64,000 nt of DNA. Source: JAVVHH01 sp965276815. GTDB lineage: Bacteria > Pseudomonadota > Alphaproteobacteria > Acetobacterales > Acetobacteraceae. The DNA lies in contig CBDIBE010000005.1 of the NCBI GenBank assembly GCA_965276815.1, forward strand, positions 124,001 to 188,000, given 5' to 3'. This document shows, one piece after another, positions 50,702 to 59,231 of this stretch (positions are counted from its first letter, which is position 1; every line of letters starts with the position of its first letter). The notes under the pieces were generated by a model, which saw only the letters and a list, made by a program, of their open reading frames with translations, was not told where the DNA came from and did no database searches. The position numbers and the translations under genes are program-made.

Positions 50702-51736
50702 TTAATATCTGAGCGAAATCCATCTCCGACAATAGGCTTCCGCAACCACCTCATCTAATGAGCTCTCGTTGTTAGTATCTTGAAGAATATCCTCGATCAG
50801 CTCGTCGATACTCGCCATCTTTGGTGGCGAGAGAAGAGACCATTTTGCTCTTGCTGCCACTAAAAAGTTCAAAGCCCCGCGCTTGTCGCTTCTCGCTTGA
50901 AGCAGTTCGCCAATCCATTGCCTAATGTATGCGCGGTTTTCTTCGTGGTCGCGTACATCTTCCTCAATGAGCTGTGCCGATTTCTGGTAGCAACGAAGAG
51001 CCGGCTCAATTTGGCCCATCAAGTGCAAGCACCGACCGATGTTTCCATAAAATGCTCCCCCTCGATCACGGTCGATATGGTTCGTATCAGCCGCATCCTC
51101 CAGGGAAACGCTATCAAGCAATATCTTCAATGCTGCGTCTATATTGCCTGCATCGCGTTGCGCTAGTGCTAATGTGTGCTCAGCGCTATATTTCGTATCC
51201 ACTCCGGTTAAGGCTTTCAGCTCCACGCCCTCGGTTCCCCATCGAACCGCCGTGGTAAAATCCCCATGCCTCCAATGAACATACGACTGGAGGTCGCAGA
51301 AGTTGACGTATCTGGCGTCCTTCGAAGTTATTGTTGATCCATAGTCGTCTAACATGTTCAGTGCACTCTGTATACGACCAATGTTTGCCAGAACTCGAAC
51401 CATGGCCGTTATTACACGATCAAAGGACGCGTATTTAGCTGCTGCAGCTATACTAGACTTCTCTAATAAGAGTTCCCCGACCCGCACGAATTCCCCAGGG
51501 GGAGCACTGCGCAAGAACAGGTGCGCCACTTCCATCAAGTGGGCGAAAGCGTGTTCATACTTTCCTGCATTGATGTAAAGTTCTGCTCCCTCGATCCAAT
51601 GACTCAAGGTATCAGCATCCGGGTTGCTGGAAAGATTGCTTCTATGAGCGCCGAAAAACTTTCCATAGACAGCCAAGATGGCGTCAATATACCAGATCCG
51701 AGTCTCGCGCGGGAATGTTGACTTGATAAAAGCCCT
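50702..51736 (-). pseudogene. C-terminal TPR part of an Avs5-like SIR2-STAND protein, severed by IS110
   Basis: This is 344 codons plus stop that continue in frame, codon for codon, from the 5' part ending at 53280. It reads RAFIKSTFPRETRIWYIDAI then TPR-like helices (LYINAGKYEHAFAHLMEVAH, AEHTLALAQRDAGNIDAALK, NIGRCLHLMGQIEPALRCYQ). In Avs proteins this region senses phage proteins. A 324-residue ORF could start at 51676 within it, but without the SIR2 and ATPase domains it is unlikely to work. Confidence 0.75.
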
Positions 51737-52057
51737 CTCATGTCCGTCTTCAATAGCGGTAGTCGTGATGATCCGTTCGCCGTTGCATGCTGGCGTTGTC
51801 GAACTGTCTGAGTGCCGCCCAGGGCAGGAGGCGGGGCTCGCTTTGGCGACGGTTGATCCATCTCTGATACGCGGGTTGGTTACCGCATGACCTGGTTCGT
51901 CGCGGAGCTGCCCCAGTCTAATGGCGAGCGTCGGATCGGGTCCGGCTCGTAGAGCATGCGGGGGTTCTCCTCACCTTGCCCCGCCCCCAGCCTTGGGCGC
52001 CAGATGTTCTGCTGTATGCCTCCTTTCCCGTTGGCCTTCTTGCTTGCTCGGCTGCCT
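51737..52057 (-). ncRNA. Candidate bridge-RNA region of the IS110 element
   Basis: The 321 bases after the transposase stop have no gene. In IS110-family elements a non-coding end encodes the bridge RNA that pairs with target and donor. In the IS1111 group this is the end downstream of the transposase. Assignment rests on position and length only; I did not fold it. Confidence 0.3.
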
Positions 52058-53170
52058 TTATGCCTGGGTTGGCTGCACGTGCTGGGCGATCGCCCAGGCA
52101 AAGCCCAGCAACTCGCGGGCGATCGCGGTCACCACCGTCTGCGCCGGCTTGCCCGATGCCGTCAGGCGCCGATAGCGCGCGCACAGCCGCACCTGCGCCT
52201 TCCAGGCAATCTCGCGCACGGTCTTATCGACCGCGTCGTTGCGGTCCAGCAGTACCCGGCTGACCCGCGCCGGCAGCCGGTATGTCCAGGCCGCCTCGGT
52301 CATCGCCCGCCGCGCGGCCGCGTTGCCGGTCTTGGTGATCCCGCCCCGGCGCACGCTGGCGCCGCTCGAGTGTTCCGACGGCACCAGACCGAGATGCGCC
52401 ATGAGCTGGCGCGGGTTGTCGAACCGGGTCAGGTCGCCCACCTCGGCCACCAGCGTCGCTGCGACCACGAGCGCTACACCGCGCAGGGCCTGCAAGGCGG
52501 TCACCACCGGCGCCATCGACCACTCCGGCAGCAGGACGCGGATCTGCTCGGTGAGCGCATCGCGCCGCCGCTCGGCGTCGGCCACCACGGCGATATAGTC
52601 CTGCAGCACGATCTGCTGCGCCGGGTGCTTGAACCGCAACCCGGCCAGCCAGACCCGGTAGCTGCGCGTCCAGGCCTTCTTGCCGTTGTAGGCACGGCCA
52701 TGCCGCAGCAGAAACCCGCCCAGCTGCTGGCGGCCGCGGCGTACCTCATGCACCGCTACCAGGCGCGCCCGCACCAGATCGCGCATCGCCTCGTGCGCCG
52801 CGTCCGGCACCCAAATTGCCGACAGCTCGCCCGCGCGGTGCAGTTGCGCCAGGCTGACCGCATCCCGCCGGTCGGTCTTGACCCGCTCGCCCGCCCGGCG
52901 CGGGATCAGCGAGGGCGCGACCACCGAGCACGCGTGCCCCGCCTGGAGCAGCTGCCGGTGCACGCCATAGCCGCACGGGCCGGCCTCGTAGCAGAAGCTG
53001 AGCCGCGCATGCTTGCGGGCGAGCTTGGCTACCAGCTTGCCCAGCGCCGCCGGCGTGTTGTCGCTTGTGCCGAGGAACTCTGCTGCATCACGCAACCCAC
53101 CCCGCGCAACCGCAACCGCGATCGTTGCCTTGTGAACGTCCAACCCAACGAATGTGGTAACTTCTCCCAT
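52058..53170 (-). CDS. IS110-family transposase
   Basis: This 370-residue DEDD transposase has FVGLDVHKATIAVAV (first Asp), FCYEAGPCGYGVHRQL (Glu), ERVKTDRRDAVSLAQLHRAG (two Asp), and a C-terminal transposase_20 domain with ALRGVALVVAATLVAEVGDL and FDNPRQLMAHLGLVPSEHSS. No frameshift was seen, so the element may be mobile. It uses a RuvC-like fold and serine-dependent joining. Confidence 0.92.
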   Translation of the reverse strand: MGEVTTFVGLDVHKATIAVAVARGGLRDAAEFLGTSDNTPAALGKLVAKLARKHARLSFCYEAGPCGYGVHRQLLQAGHACSVVAPSLIPRRAGERVKTDRRDAVSLAQLHRAGELSAIWVPDAAHEAMRDLVRARLVAVHEVRRGRQQLGGFLLRHGRAYNGKKAWTRSYRVWLAGLRFKHPAQQIVLQDYIAVVADAERRRDALTEQIRVLLPEWSMAPVVTALQALRGVALVVAATLVAEVGDLTRFDNPRQLMAHLGLVPSEHSSGASVRRGGITKTGNAAARRAMTEAAWTYRLPARVSRVLLDRNDAVDKTVREIAWKAQVRLCARYRRLTASGKPAQTVVTAIARELLGFAWAIAQHVQPTQA

Positions 53171-53261
53171 GACCCGTCTCCGATATGCCTGAGGCTCTGC
53201 ACTGGCCCATCCAGCGCAACCCTCGATTTCGGCATACTTCCGCGAGGCGGGTCACCCCGTC

Positions 53262-55331
53262 TCAGAGACGGACATGAGGTCTAATAAGTGGATGAAGCTC
53301 AAACCCGTCGCGATTCTGCAGTCCTGGCTTTAATACAATCAGACTCAAGTCTTGAAGTGACCGAACTGCCTTGGAAATTTGATTGTAACGGATCCGGCGC
53401 GAGAGATAATGCTCGAGTTGAATCATCGTTGTCGGCCGCAGCGTCTCTGCGAGAGCCTGGAGTACGAATTGCTGGCGTTCTTGCAAACTGTGCCAGATCG
53501 ACCGAAGTGTCGTGTCCGGAATCGCGCCTGCTCCAGTAGAGAAGCCATCCATGAGCTCACGCCGTTGTTGGGGCGACGGGTTTCTCGCGAATTGGGCTGC
53601 AAGCAGGTCGATCCAGAATGCGTGGCCGCCGGTTCGATCGTGGATCTTCTGAATCGCATGGCTATCTGCTTCGGCCCTCCGTAGGCGAAAAAGTTCCGCC
53701 GTCGATGCGAGATCTATTCCCTCCAAATGCCGAGACAGAATGTCGGCCTTGAAAGCCTGGATCGGAGGTCGGCAAGTAAACAGCAATCGTGCTTTTGATT
53801 CCGACTTAACAAACGAATCGAGAAAATCGCCTGCCGCTCCTCTCAAGATCCCTAGTTCGAGATCTACGTAATGGTCAATATTATCAAATATCACAAGCAA
53901 TCGGCGATCTGCTGTCATCCGACCAAATATCGTGGCGAGATCTGACATGGATTGTTTTGCTAGATCGGTTCCGGCGACACGCCCGCGTGCCAAAGTCTTA
54001 ATAATCGAGACGATGTGGTTTTCAAACCGCTCGCTCTCTTCCTTGCAGTCCCGCCACACCCTATTGTCAAATGCTCCTGTCGTCTCTGCATCGGCAAAAA
54101 AGTGCGCCGCCAGCGCAGACTTTCCCTGGCCGCCCATGCCCGTTATGAAACACACTCGAAAAGAGTTTTCGCGAAGCGATGCGACTTCGCGCGCTCTTCC
54201 AACGTAGAACGGTGACTGCGGAGGGCGATCCCCACCGAGATCAAATGGCAAAGCCTCGACAATTAAATCGTCGGCGGGCTGCGCAGCACCGCTGAGCTGT
54301 CTTATTGCGAAAGGGTCTGGCTTAAGTAAAATTGGTGGCTCAATACGCTGCCATTCCGTCGCGAGGCGCGGCAACAGAGCGTGGCAATCGATGCCACTAT
54401 ATAACGTAACCCGCCCCCGATTCATACCCGGCTCAAGCAAACCGAGAAGATGAGAATTTACGATAGGAGTTTCGTCTTTAAAGGTCCATATCACTTCCGG
54501 AAAAGCGCTGTCATCGATCACGACATCCATCACCGCTTGCGTGAAGGCGTCATCCCATCCGCCGTATCCTAACACGACAACTATCTTATCTCTGATAAGA
54601 TGCGAGAGAGACGACTTCAACTGTGGCCGCGGCTGACCTAATTGCCGCGGAGTATGGAGAGTGTCAGAACCATACCAGTAGCCGTGCAAATGAACGACAT
54701 GGTAGCCATTGCCATCGGCTTGCCCGAGCCTTCCGTCAGTGTGTAAAACGGTGCGAAAGGTCGTTCCGCCCGCCGCTCTGACCGAGACACCGATCAATGG
54801 ATCAAAGTTGGTCGTCAGAACAGTTCGGCCAAACCTGTCTGGGTAACCGGCAGCTAGCCGGCCAAGTGCTTCGACACCCGGCGTCAAAAACCACCCTGCG
54901 TAATCGTTATCGAACGATCGGCACACCTCATCCGTCGTAGAGTTGCTCAGCTGATAAGCATTTTCAGCATCAGAGCCGAATGCGGGCATTCGCGCGTTTG
55001 CCACCGCGCTTCGGATTACATTGTTAGCTGCTTGCTGCCCCCGCCTGCCAATCAGGAACCGAAAAGCCTCTTGATATCGGTTCTGCGAGCTGTCGAGAGA
55101 GGCATCTAGCAGCGCGCGTTGCGTGTCATCGAACGTAGATCTGATAAGTTCGATTACGCCCGACACGCCAGGCACTCCAAGTCCACCTGCGCTGGTTGGT
55201 GCGGTAATAGCCGACCCAACAATAAACACTACCGGCCCTCCCATGGACCTAAGTCCATGGGTTAACCTCTCAAGGAGAGCCGCCTCGTCATAGAATTCAG
55301 GAGTTCGATCCGAAAAAGATGGACTGATCAC
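53262..55331 (-). pseudogene. N-terminal SIR2-STAND part of an Avs5-like antiphage protein, truncated by IS110
   Basis: GTG start at 55331 behind GGAAGG. Residues 30-300 form a SIR2-like NADase: VVFIVGSAITAP, TTNFDPLI (Asn175), VVHLHGYW (His216) and LGYGGWDD. Residues 370-600 form a STAND NTPase: Walker A ITGMGGQGKSAL (Lys403), Walker B LLVIFDNID (Asp482, Asp485), LLFTCRPP. Host sequence ends at 53280 (HPLIR); the last residues and stop come from the IS end. The intact gene was 1,028 residues. Avs5 depletes NAD+ on phage sensing. AT-richer than neighbours, suggesting transfer. Confidence 0.85.
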
Positions 55332-55533
55332 CGGCGCCTTCCTTGCAGGACCGAGAAGCGGACCTTGCTCGACCTACCAAGTGCACCCATAGCCTAGGCC
55401 GGCACGGCTCGAAAGAGTTGCGGCTTTGCCCGGCTACTCGGCAGCGGGTGCAAACGCGCGAATGCCCGGCACGCCGGCACAGCACTATCGAGCGGACTGT
55501 CGTCCTAAACCTTGACCCGCCCCCACCCAATAT

Positions 55534-55548
55534 GTTCCCCTTCCGTTC
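55534..55548 (+). promoter_or_regulatory. Candidate LexA (SOS) box
   Basis: GTTC-CCCTTCC-GTTC is an exact GTTC-N7-GTTC, the alphaproteobacterial LexA consensus, touching the ATG at 55549. One chance match in 64 kb is not improbable. Confidence 0.35.
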
Positions 55549-56226
55549 ATGCTCCCCAACCCCACCACTCCCACCCCAACCGACTCCGCAGACTACCACC
55601 TCATCCTCGACGAACTCCTCGTCGACGGCATGGCCGTCTCCCGACTCGTCCGCATCCGCGCCAACCAGGAAGCCGAAGCCCCGGCCCCCGATAACGGCGC
55701 CGACGCCGTCGCCGCCGCAGGCGTCGCCCTCGATCTCGCCACCGCCCACGAGCGCGTCTCCCGCGCCGTCCGCCGCACCATCGGCCTCGCCCGCCGCCTC
55801 AATGACCCGGCCACCCCCCATTCCCCGCAACACCGCGCCGCCGCCCGCAAGCGCATCATCCGCGAGGTCGAAGACGCCATCCAGCGCCAGGCCACAAGGC
55901 CGACCGACGCCGAATGCCTGCAATCCGAGCTCGAAGACCGCCTAGACGGCCCCGACCTCGACGACGACATCGACGCCCGACCCGTCCCCGAAATCATCGC
56001 CGACATCTGCCGCGACCTCGGCCTCGCCGAAGGCCGACCCAGCGGCCACCCCTGGAAGCGCCGCACCCCCGGCGACATCGCCAGCCTCTGCGCCCGCGCC
56101 GCCCGCCCGCCCGCAAAACCCGAAGTCACGCCCAGCGCCGCGCCCCCTGATCCAATCGAACCCGCCGCAGACCCCGAGCGCATCTTCCGCCTCGCCGCCA
56201 CCCCGATCCGCACCCCCCGAGCCTGA
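55549..56226 (+). CDS. Hypothetical protein
   Basis: This 225-residue ORF is acidic and alanine/proline-rich with no recognised domain. Helical segments include VALDLATAHERVSRAVRRTI and RKRIIREVEDAIQRQA. The C-terminus is low complexity (AKPEVTPSAAPPDPIEPAAD). It is divergent from the Avs5-like gene with a 217-base gap, and a LexA-like box abuts its start. Codon bias matches the chromosome. Confidence 0.55.
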   Translation: MLPNPTTPTPTDSADYHLILDELLVDGMAVSRLVRIRANQEAEAPAPDNGADAVAAAGVALDLATAHERVSRAVRRTIGLARRLNDPATPHSPQHRAAARKRIIREVEDAIQRQATRPTDAECLQSELEDRLDGPDLDDDIDARPVPEIIADICRDLGLAEGRPSGHPWKRRTPGDIASLCARAARPPAKPEVTPSAAPPDPIEPAADPERIFRLAATPIRTPRA

Positions 56227-56324
56227 CCCCCCCCCGAGCCTGACCCCCCGAGCTTGACCTCAAAGCCCGCCTGCGCACCCGTGCGCCCGGCGAGCGTCGG
56301 CGATCCCCCCCTATAGGCAGCCCA

Positions 56325-58049
56325 TCACCGCCCACACCACCGCATCGGCGGGAAGCACACCAGCATCGCAGCCGGGCAGCAGCCCGCGCCCGTCGGCACG
56401 CCTGACCACAACGGATTAGGCCGGTAGATCACATACCGCCGCCGATGCACGGCCGGAGCCGCGGCAACCGTCTGCCGCAGCATCGGCAACCGCGCCGGAA
56501 CCGGATCGGAACTCCCCGGGTCCACCTGCTCCGCCCGCAGCCGCAGCTCCGAGGCCTTCGCCGGGTCAGGCGGCCCCAAATACCCGCTCTCATACATATT
56601 CGCCAAAAACTTCATCGACCGCCCGTCGCCCAGATCCGCCGCCTGCTGCAAATATTGCCCCGCCATCTTGTAGTCGCGCGGCACCCCCCACCCGTTGAAA
56701 TAATGATTGGCGATGATCTGCAGCCCGAACGGGTTGCCTTCCTCGATCGCCTTCTCCGCCAAATCGAGCGCCTTTGCGTCGTCTTTCTTGACGCCAAACC
56801 CGTTGCCATACATCGAAGCCACGTTCGCCAACGCCCGCACCGACCCGGCCGCCGCCGCCTTGCTCATATACTCGAACGCCGTCGGATAACTCTGCACCAC
56901 CCCGTGGCCCTGGTAATACAGCAGCGAAAGATCAACCAGCGCTTCGTTGGAACCGGCATCGACCGCGGTCCTGAAATCCCGCAAAGCCTCGACGTAGTTC
57001 TTCAAGTGATCTTGCGCCCGGCCCAGCTCATACATGAAACGTGGCTCCCCCGGATGCGCCCGAACCGCCGCTTCGCACACCGCAACGCCGCGATTCCAAT
57101 CCGTCTCCGCCGTCTCATGCACCGCCGCCGCCGTCGTGAACGACATCCGGAACGCCGCGATCTTGTCGCACTCGTCCTCCACTCCCGGCGCCGCCGCAAC
57201 TGCCTGGCGCGGCGCCGACGCCGCAATGCCGACCGCCGGCGCGGCCACCGGCGCCGCCTGCGCCACAGCCGCCGGCCCGCTCGCCAAGTAAACGTCGCCC
57301 ACCAGCGACGAACTGTCCCAAGGCGTCTGCCGGTTGTCCGTCGCCGCCAGCACGTCGCCCCGCACCCGCGAGATCATCTGCCGCACCTCGAGCCCCGGTG
57401 TCGCCACGTGCTTCAGCAGTGCCGCCGTGAACGGCGAGTTCCGTCCCGTGCCGTCCAGCGCAATGTTGTTCGGCTGCGTCGAATACACGATCAGCGAACC
57501 CGGTGCGCCTGCGTCCACCCGCAGCAGCCCGCGCCCCCCAATCGAACGCCCAGCCTGCGCCAGCTTGTCGGCAAACGGATTGTCCCGGCACGCGTCCAAG
57601 ATAATGATGTTGGTCCGCCCGGTGCTCTCCATCTCCTGTTGGATGTCACTCAGGTTGATGGTGTTGAACCGCACGTCCGCGGGGCTCTGGATCTTGGCAT
57701 CGACGGGGACCAGATAGTTTTCCCCGTTCATCTGCAGCCCATGCCCGGCATAGAAGAACAGCGCCACCTCCGCCCCAGGCAGCCGGTCGGCGAAGTCATG
57801 CACCGCCTTCGCCATCGCATCGCGGCTGGCATCCTGTTGCTCGATCACCTCGAAGCCCATCCCCCGCAACGCCCCGGCGAGGTCCTGCGCGTCCTTCGCC
57901 GGGTTCTCCAGCGCGGGCGCGTTCTGGTACTGGCTGTTGCCAAGCACCAGCGCCAGCTTCGTCGCCGCCATCGCCGTGCCGAGCGACATCAGCAGCAGCA
58001 TCACGATCGCGCCGAAACCAGCCGCCAGCCTGCGAGAAGATGATTGCAT
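56325..58049 (-). CDS. Secreted caspase-like (peptidase C14) protein with Sel1 repeats
   Basis: This 574-residue protein has a signal peptide (AIVMLLLMSLGTAMA), a metacaspase p20-like domain with His103 in FFYAGHGLQ and Cys154 in IIILDACRDNPF, and an Ala-rich linker. Several Sel1-type repeats follow in residues 340-520 (GSNEALVDLSLLYYQGHGVV, GSVRALANVASMYGNGFGVK, GNPFGLQIIANHYFNGWGVP). Both catalytic residues are kept. A periplasmic protease or scaffold role is likely; target unknown. Confidence 0.88.
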   Translation of the reverse strand: MQSSSRRLAAGFGAIVMLLLMSLGTAMAATKLALVLGNSQYQNAPALENPAKDAQDLAGALRGMGFEVIEQQDASRDAMAKAVHDFADRLPGAEVALFFYAGHGLQMNGENYLVPVDAKIQSPADVRFNTINLSDIQQEMESTGRTNIIILDACRDNPFADKLAQAGRSIGGRGLLRVDAGAPGSLIVYSTQPNNIALDGTGRNSPFTAALLKHVATPGLEVRQMISRVRGDVLAATDNRQTPWDSSSLVGDVYLASGPAAVAQAAPVAAPAVGIAASAPRQAVAAAPGVEDECDKIAAFRMSFTTAAAVHETAETDWNRGVAVCEAAVRAHPGEPRFMYELGRAQDHLKNYVEALRDFRTAVDAGSNEALVDLSLLYYQGHGVVQSYPTAFEYMSKAAAAGSVRALANVASMYGNGFGVKKDDAKALDLAEKAIEEGNPFGLQIIANHYFNGWGVPRDYKMAGQYLQQAADLGDGRSMKFLANMYESGYLGPPDPAKASELRLRAEQVDPGSSDPVPARLPMLRQTVAAAPAVHRRRYVIYRPNPLWSGVPTGAGCCPAAMLVCFPPMRWCGR

Positions 58050-58406
58050 GATGACCTCGAAATGAGCCTACAAAAGTTCTTCCGAAGAAGCGTTGGTTCG
58101 GCACCTCTGCTGTCTGTCATCTTACGAAGCAAACCGGGCGCGTCAATCGTCCCTTGACGCCGCTGCCGGCAATATGTTCCCTCCCCCTCCAGGCCTCGGC
58201 GTCGGCCGCCGATTATTGCCGCATTGTCGAGAAAGTTCAGGCCCTTTTGCTGCTCTCGCTCGGCCCCGCCCGGCTGGCAATCTCGCCCAATGTGCGGTAA
58301 TTGCATCCTAACCGAGGGCAAATTGCCGCGAACCAACGCTCAGCCGGGTTCTAGTCGCCGCCGAAGCGCGCGACACTGCCCCTGAGGCTTTCAGAAAGTA
58401 TGCACG
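58050..58406. other. Non-coding gap upstream of the caspase gene
   Basis: This 357-base gap between divergent genes has no supported ORF. It contains the promoter candidate at 58119-58146 and otherwise nothing recognisable. Confidence 0.4.
58119..58146 (-). promoter_or_regulatory. Candidate promoter of the caspase gene
   Basis: On the minus strand TTGACG (58146-58141) and TAAGAT (58124-58119) are separated by 16 bases, 70 bases before the ATG at 58049. Confidence 0.4.
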
Positions 58407-58646
58407 ATGGTAAAGCGCCATAAACAGGAAGAGATCGTCGGAGTCCTCGAGTTCGAGGGCAAGACCAGCGAGGACCCGGAGGTCCTGGCCTGGCTGGCCG
58501 ACCACAAGGCGCAGAACGGCGGCAAGATCCGCGTCAGCCGGGGAATCAAAGGCGTCCGTGTGGCGTTCAGCAAGCAAGCCGACATCGAATCGTGGAAAGC
58601 CCGGTCGGACCAAGCGGCCAAGGCCAAGCGGGCGCCGTCCTCCTAA
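58407..58646 (+). CDS. Small hypothetical basic protein
   Basis: This 79-residue protein reads MVKRHKQEEIVGVLEFEGKT and KIRVSRGIKGVRVAFSKQAD, with a Lys/Ala-rich end. It is probably a cytoplasmic alpha/beta fold. No domain recognised. It is followed after 31 bases by a gene of similar size, likely in one transcript. Confidence 0.5.
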   Translation: MVKRHKQEEIVGVLEFEGKTSEDPEVLAWLADHKAQNGGKIRVSRGIKGVRVAFSKQADIESWKARSDQAAKAKRAPSS

Positions 58647-58677
58647 GCCACGCTCAAGCGCAAAGGAGCAAATTGCC

Positions 58678-59001
58678 TTGACCAAGGAAGAACTGACCGC
58701 CTGGGCACAGGCCAACGGCTGGCGCATCATCGCCGGCCATCCCAGCCTGACCAAGCCCGGCGCACCAAAAGACCCGCCAAAAGACCCGATCGTACGTCTG
58801 GTCTTCAAGGCGACGGTGGCCAACCTCGAAGTCCGCAAGCCCTCCGGCAAATGGGACAAAGTCGCCGGCCAAACCTACGCCAACATCCTGCCAGACCCCG
58901 AGCAGGGGCCGCCCCGCGGCCTAGGCTTCGAGAAACTCTCCAGCATCAGCAAGCTCATGCAGGAAAATCGCGACGCCATGGTGTTCGGCCAGTTCAGCTA
59001 G
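58678..59001 (+). CDS. Small hypothetical protein
   Basis: A 107-residue protein is predicted from the TTG start at 58678 with AAGGAG nine bases upstream. It begins LTKEELTAWAQANGWRIIAG and continues PIVRLVFKATVANLEVRKPS, GQTYANILPDPEQGPPRGLG. The opening resembles a short DNA- or protein-binding helix, but no family is recognised. The frame upstream of the TTG overlaps the previous gene and is not conserved-looking. Confidence 0.5.
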   Translation: MTKEELTAWAQANGWRIIAGHPSLTKPGAPKDPPKDPIVRLVFKATVANLEVRKPSGKWDKVAGQTYANILPDPEQGPPRGLGFEKLSSISKLMQENRDAMVFGQFS

Positions 59002-59093
59002 GTCAGCCGCCGGTTCAGCGCCAGCAGCCCAACCCCCGCCGCGCCCGCGAACCGCGTCTGCAAGAACGTCAGCGCCATGATCAAATCCACATT
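59002..59093 (-). pseudogene. Possible relic of a LysE-family exporter C-terminus
   Basis: On the minus strand IMALTFLQTRFAGAAGVGLL and ALNRRLT-stop resemble the end of LysE/RhtB amino-acid exporters (conserved GxxLIGLGLRLAL type helix). Nothing upstream continues the match. Confidence 0.3.
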
Positions 59094-59120
59094 GCGCAGC
59101 CCGCCTGCTACACCTCCATC

Positions 59121-59157
59121 CGTCACCCTCCGCGCCGGCGGAGGGTCCACGCCTTCG
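59121..59157. repeat. Dispersed palindrome family A, copy A5
   Basis: CGTCACCCTCCGCGCCGGCG then GAGGGTCCACGCCTTCG. Stem CCTCCGC/GCGGAGG, another compensated version of the family A stem. Confidence 0.7.
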
Positions 59158-59231
59158 TGCATCACCGCAAAGGCATGACGTGGAAGGGACCGGTCATCCT
59201 AGAAACGGTGCCGACGAGATGAGGATTTGAA

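Larger units (their letters stand above)
51737..53279 (-). mobile_element. IS110-family (IS1111-type) insertion sequence
   Basis: The element is about 1,543 bp. Inverted repeats CTCATGTCCGTCT (left) and AGACGGACATGAG (right) lie at the ends. Flank joining restores an uninterrupted host reading frame at an exact codon boundary, which fixes the ends to within a few bases. It carries one transposase, a 109-base 5' end and a 321-base 3' end. Confidence 0.8.

Noticed and set aside
53262..53279. TGA at 53262 as the genuine end of the SIR2-STAND gene
   Set aside because: The last codons lie within the IS110 terminal repeat, and the conserved HPLIR segment continues in frame on the other side of the element.
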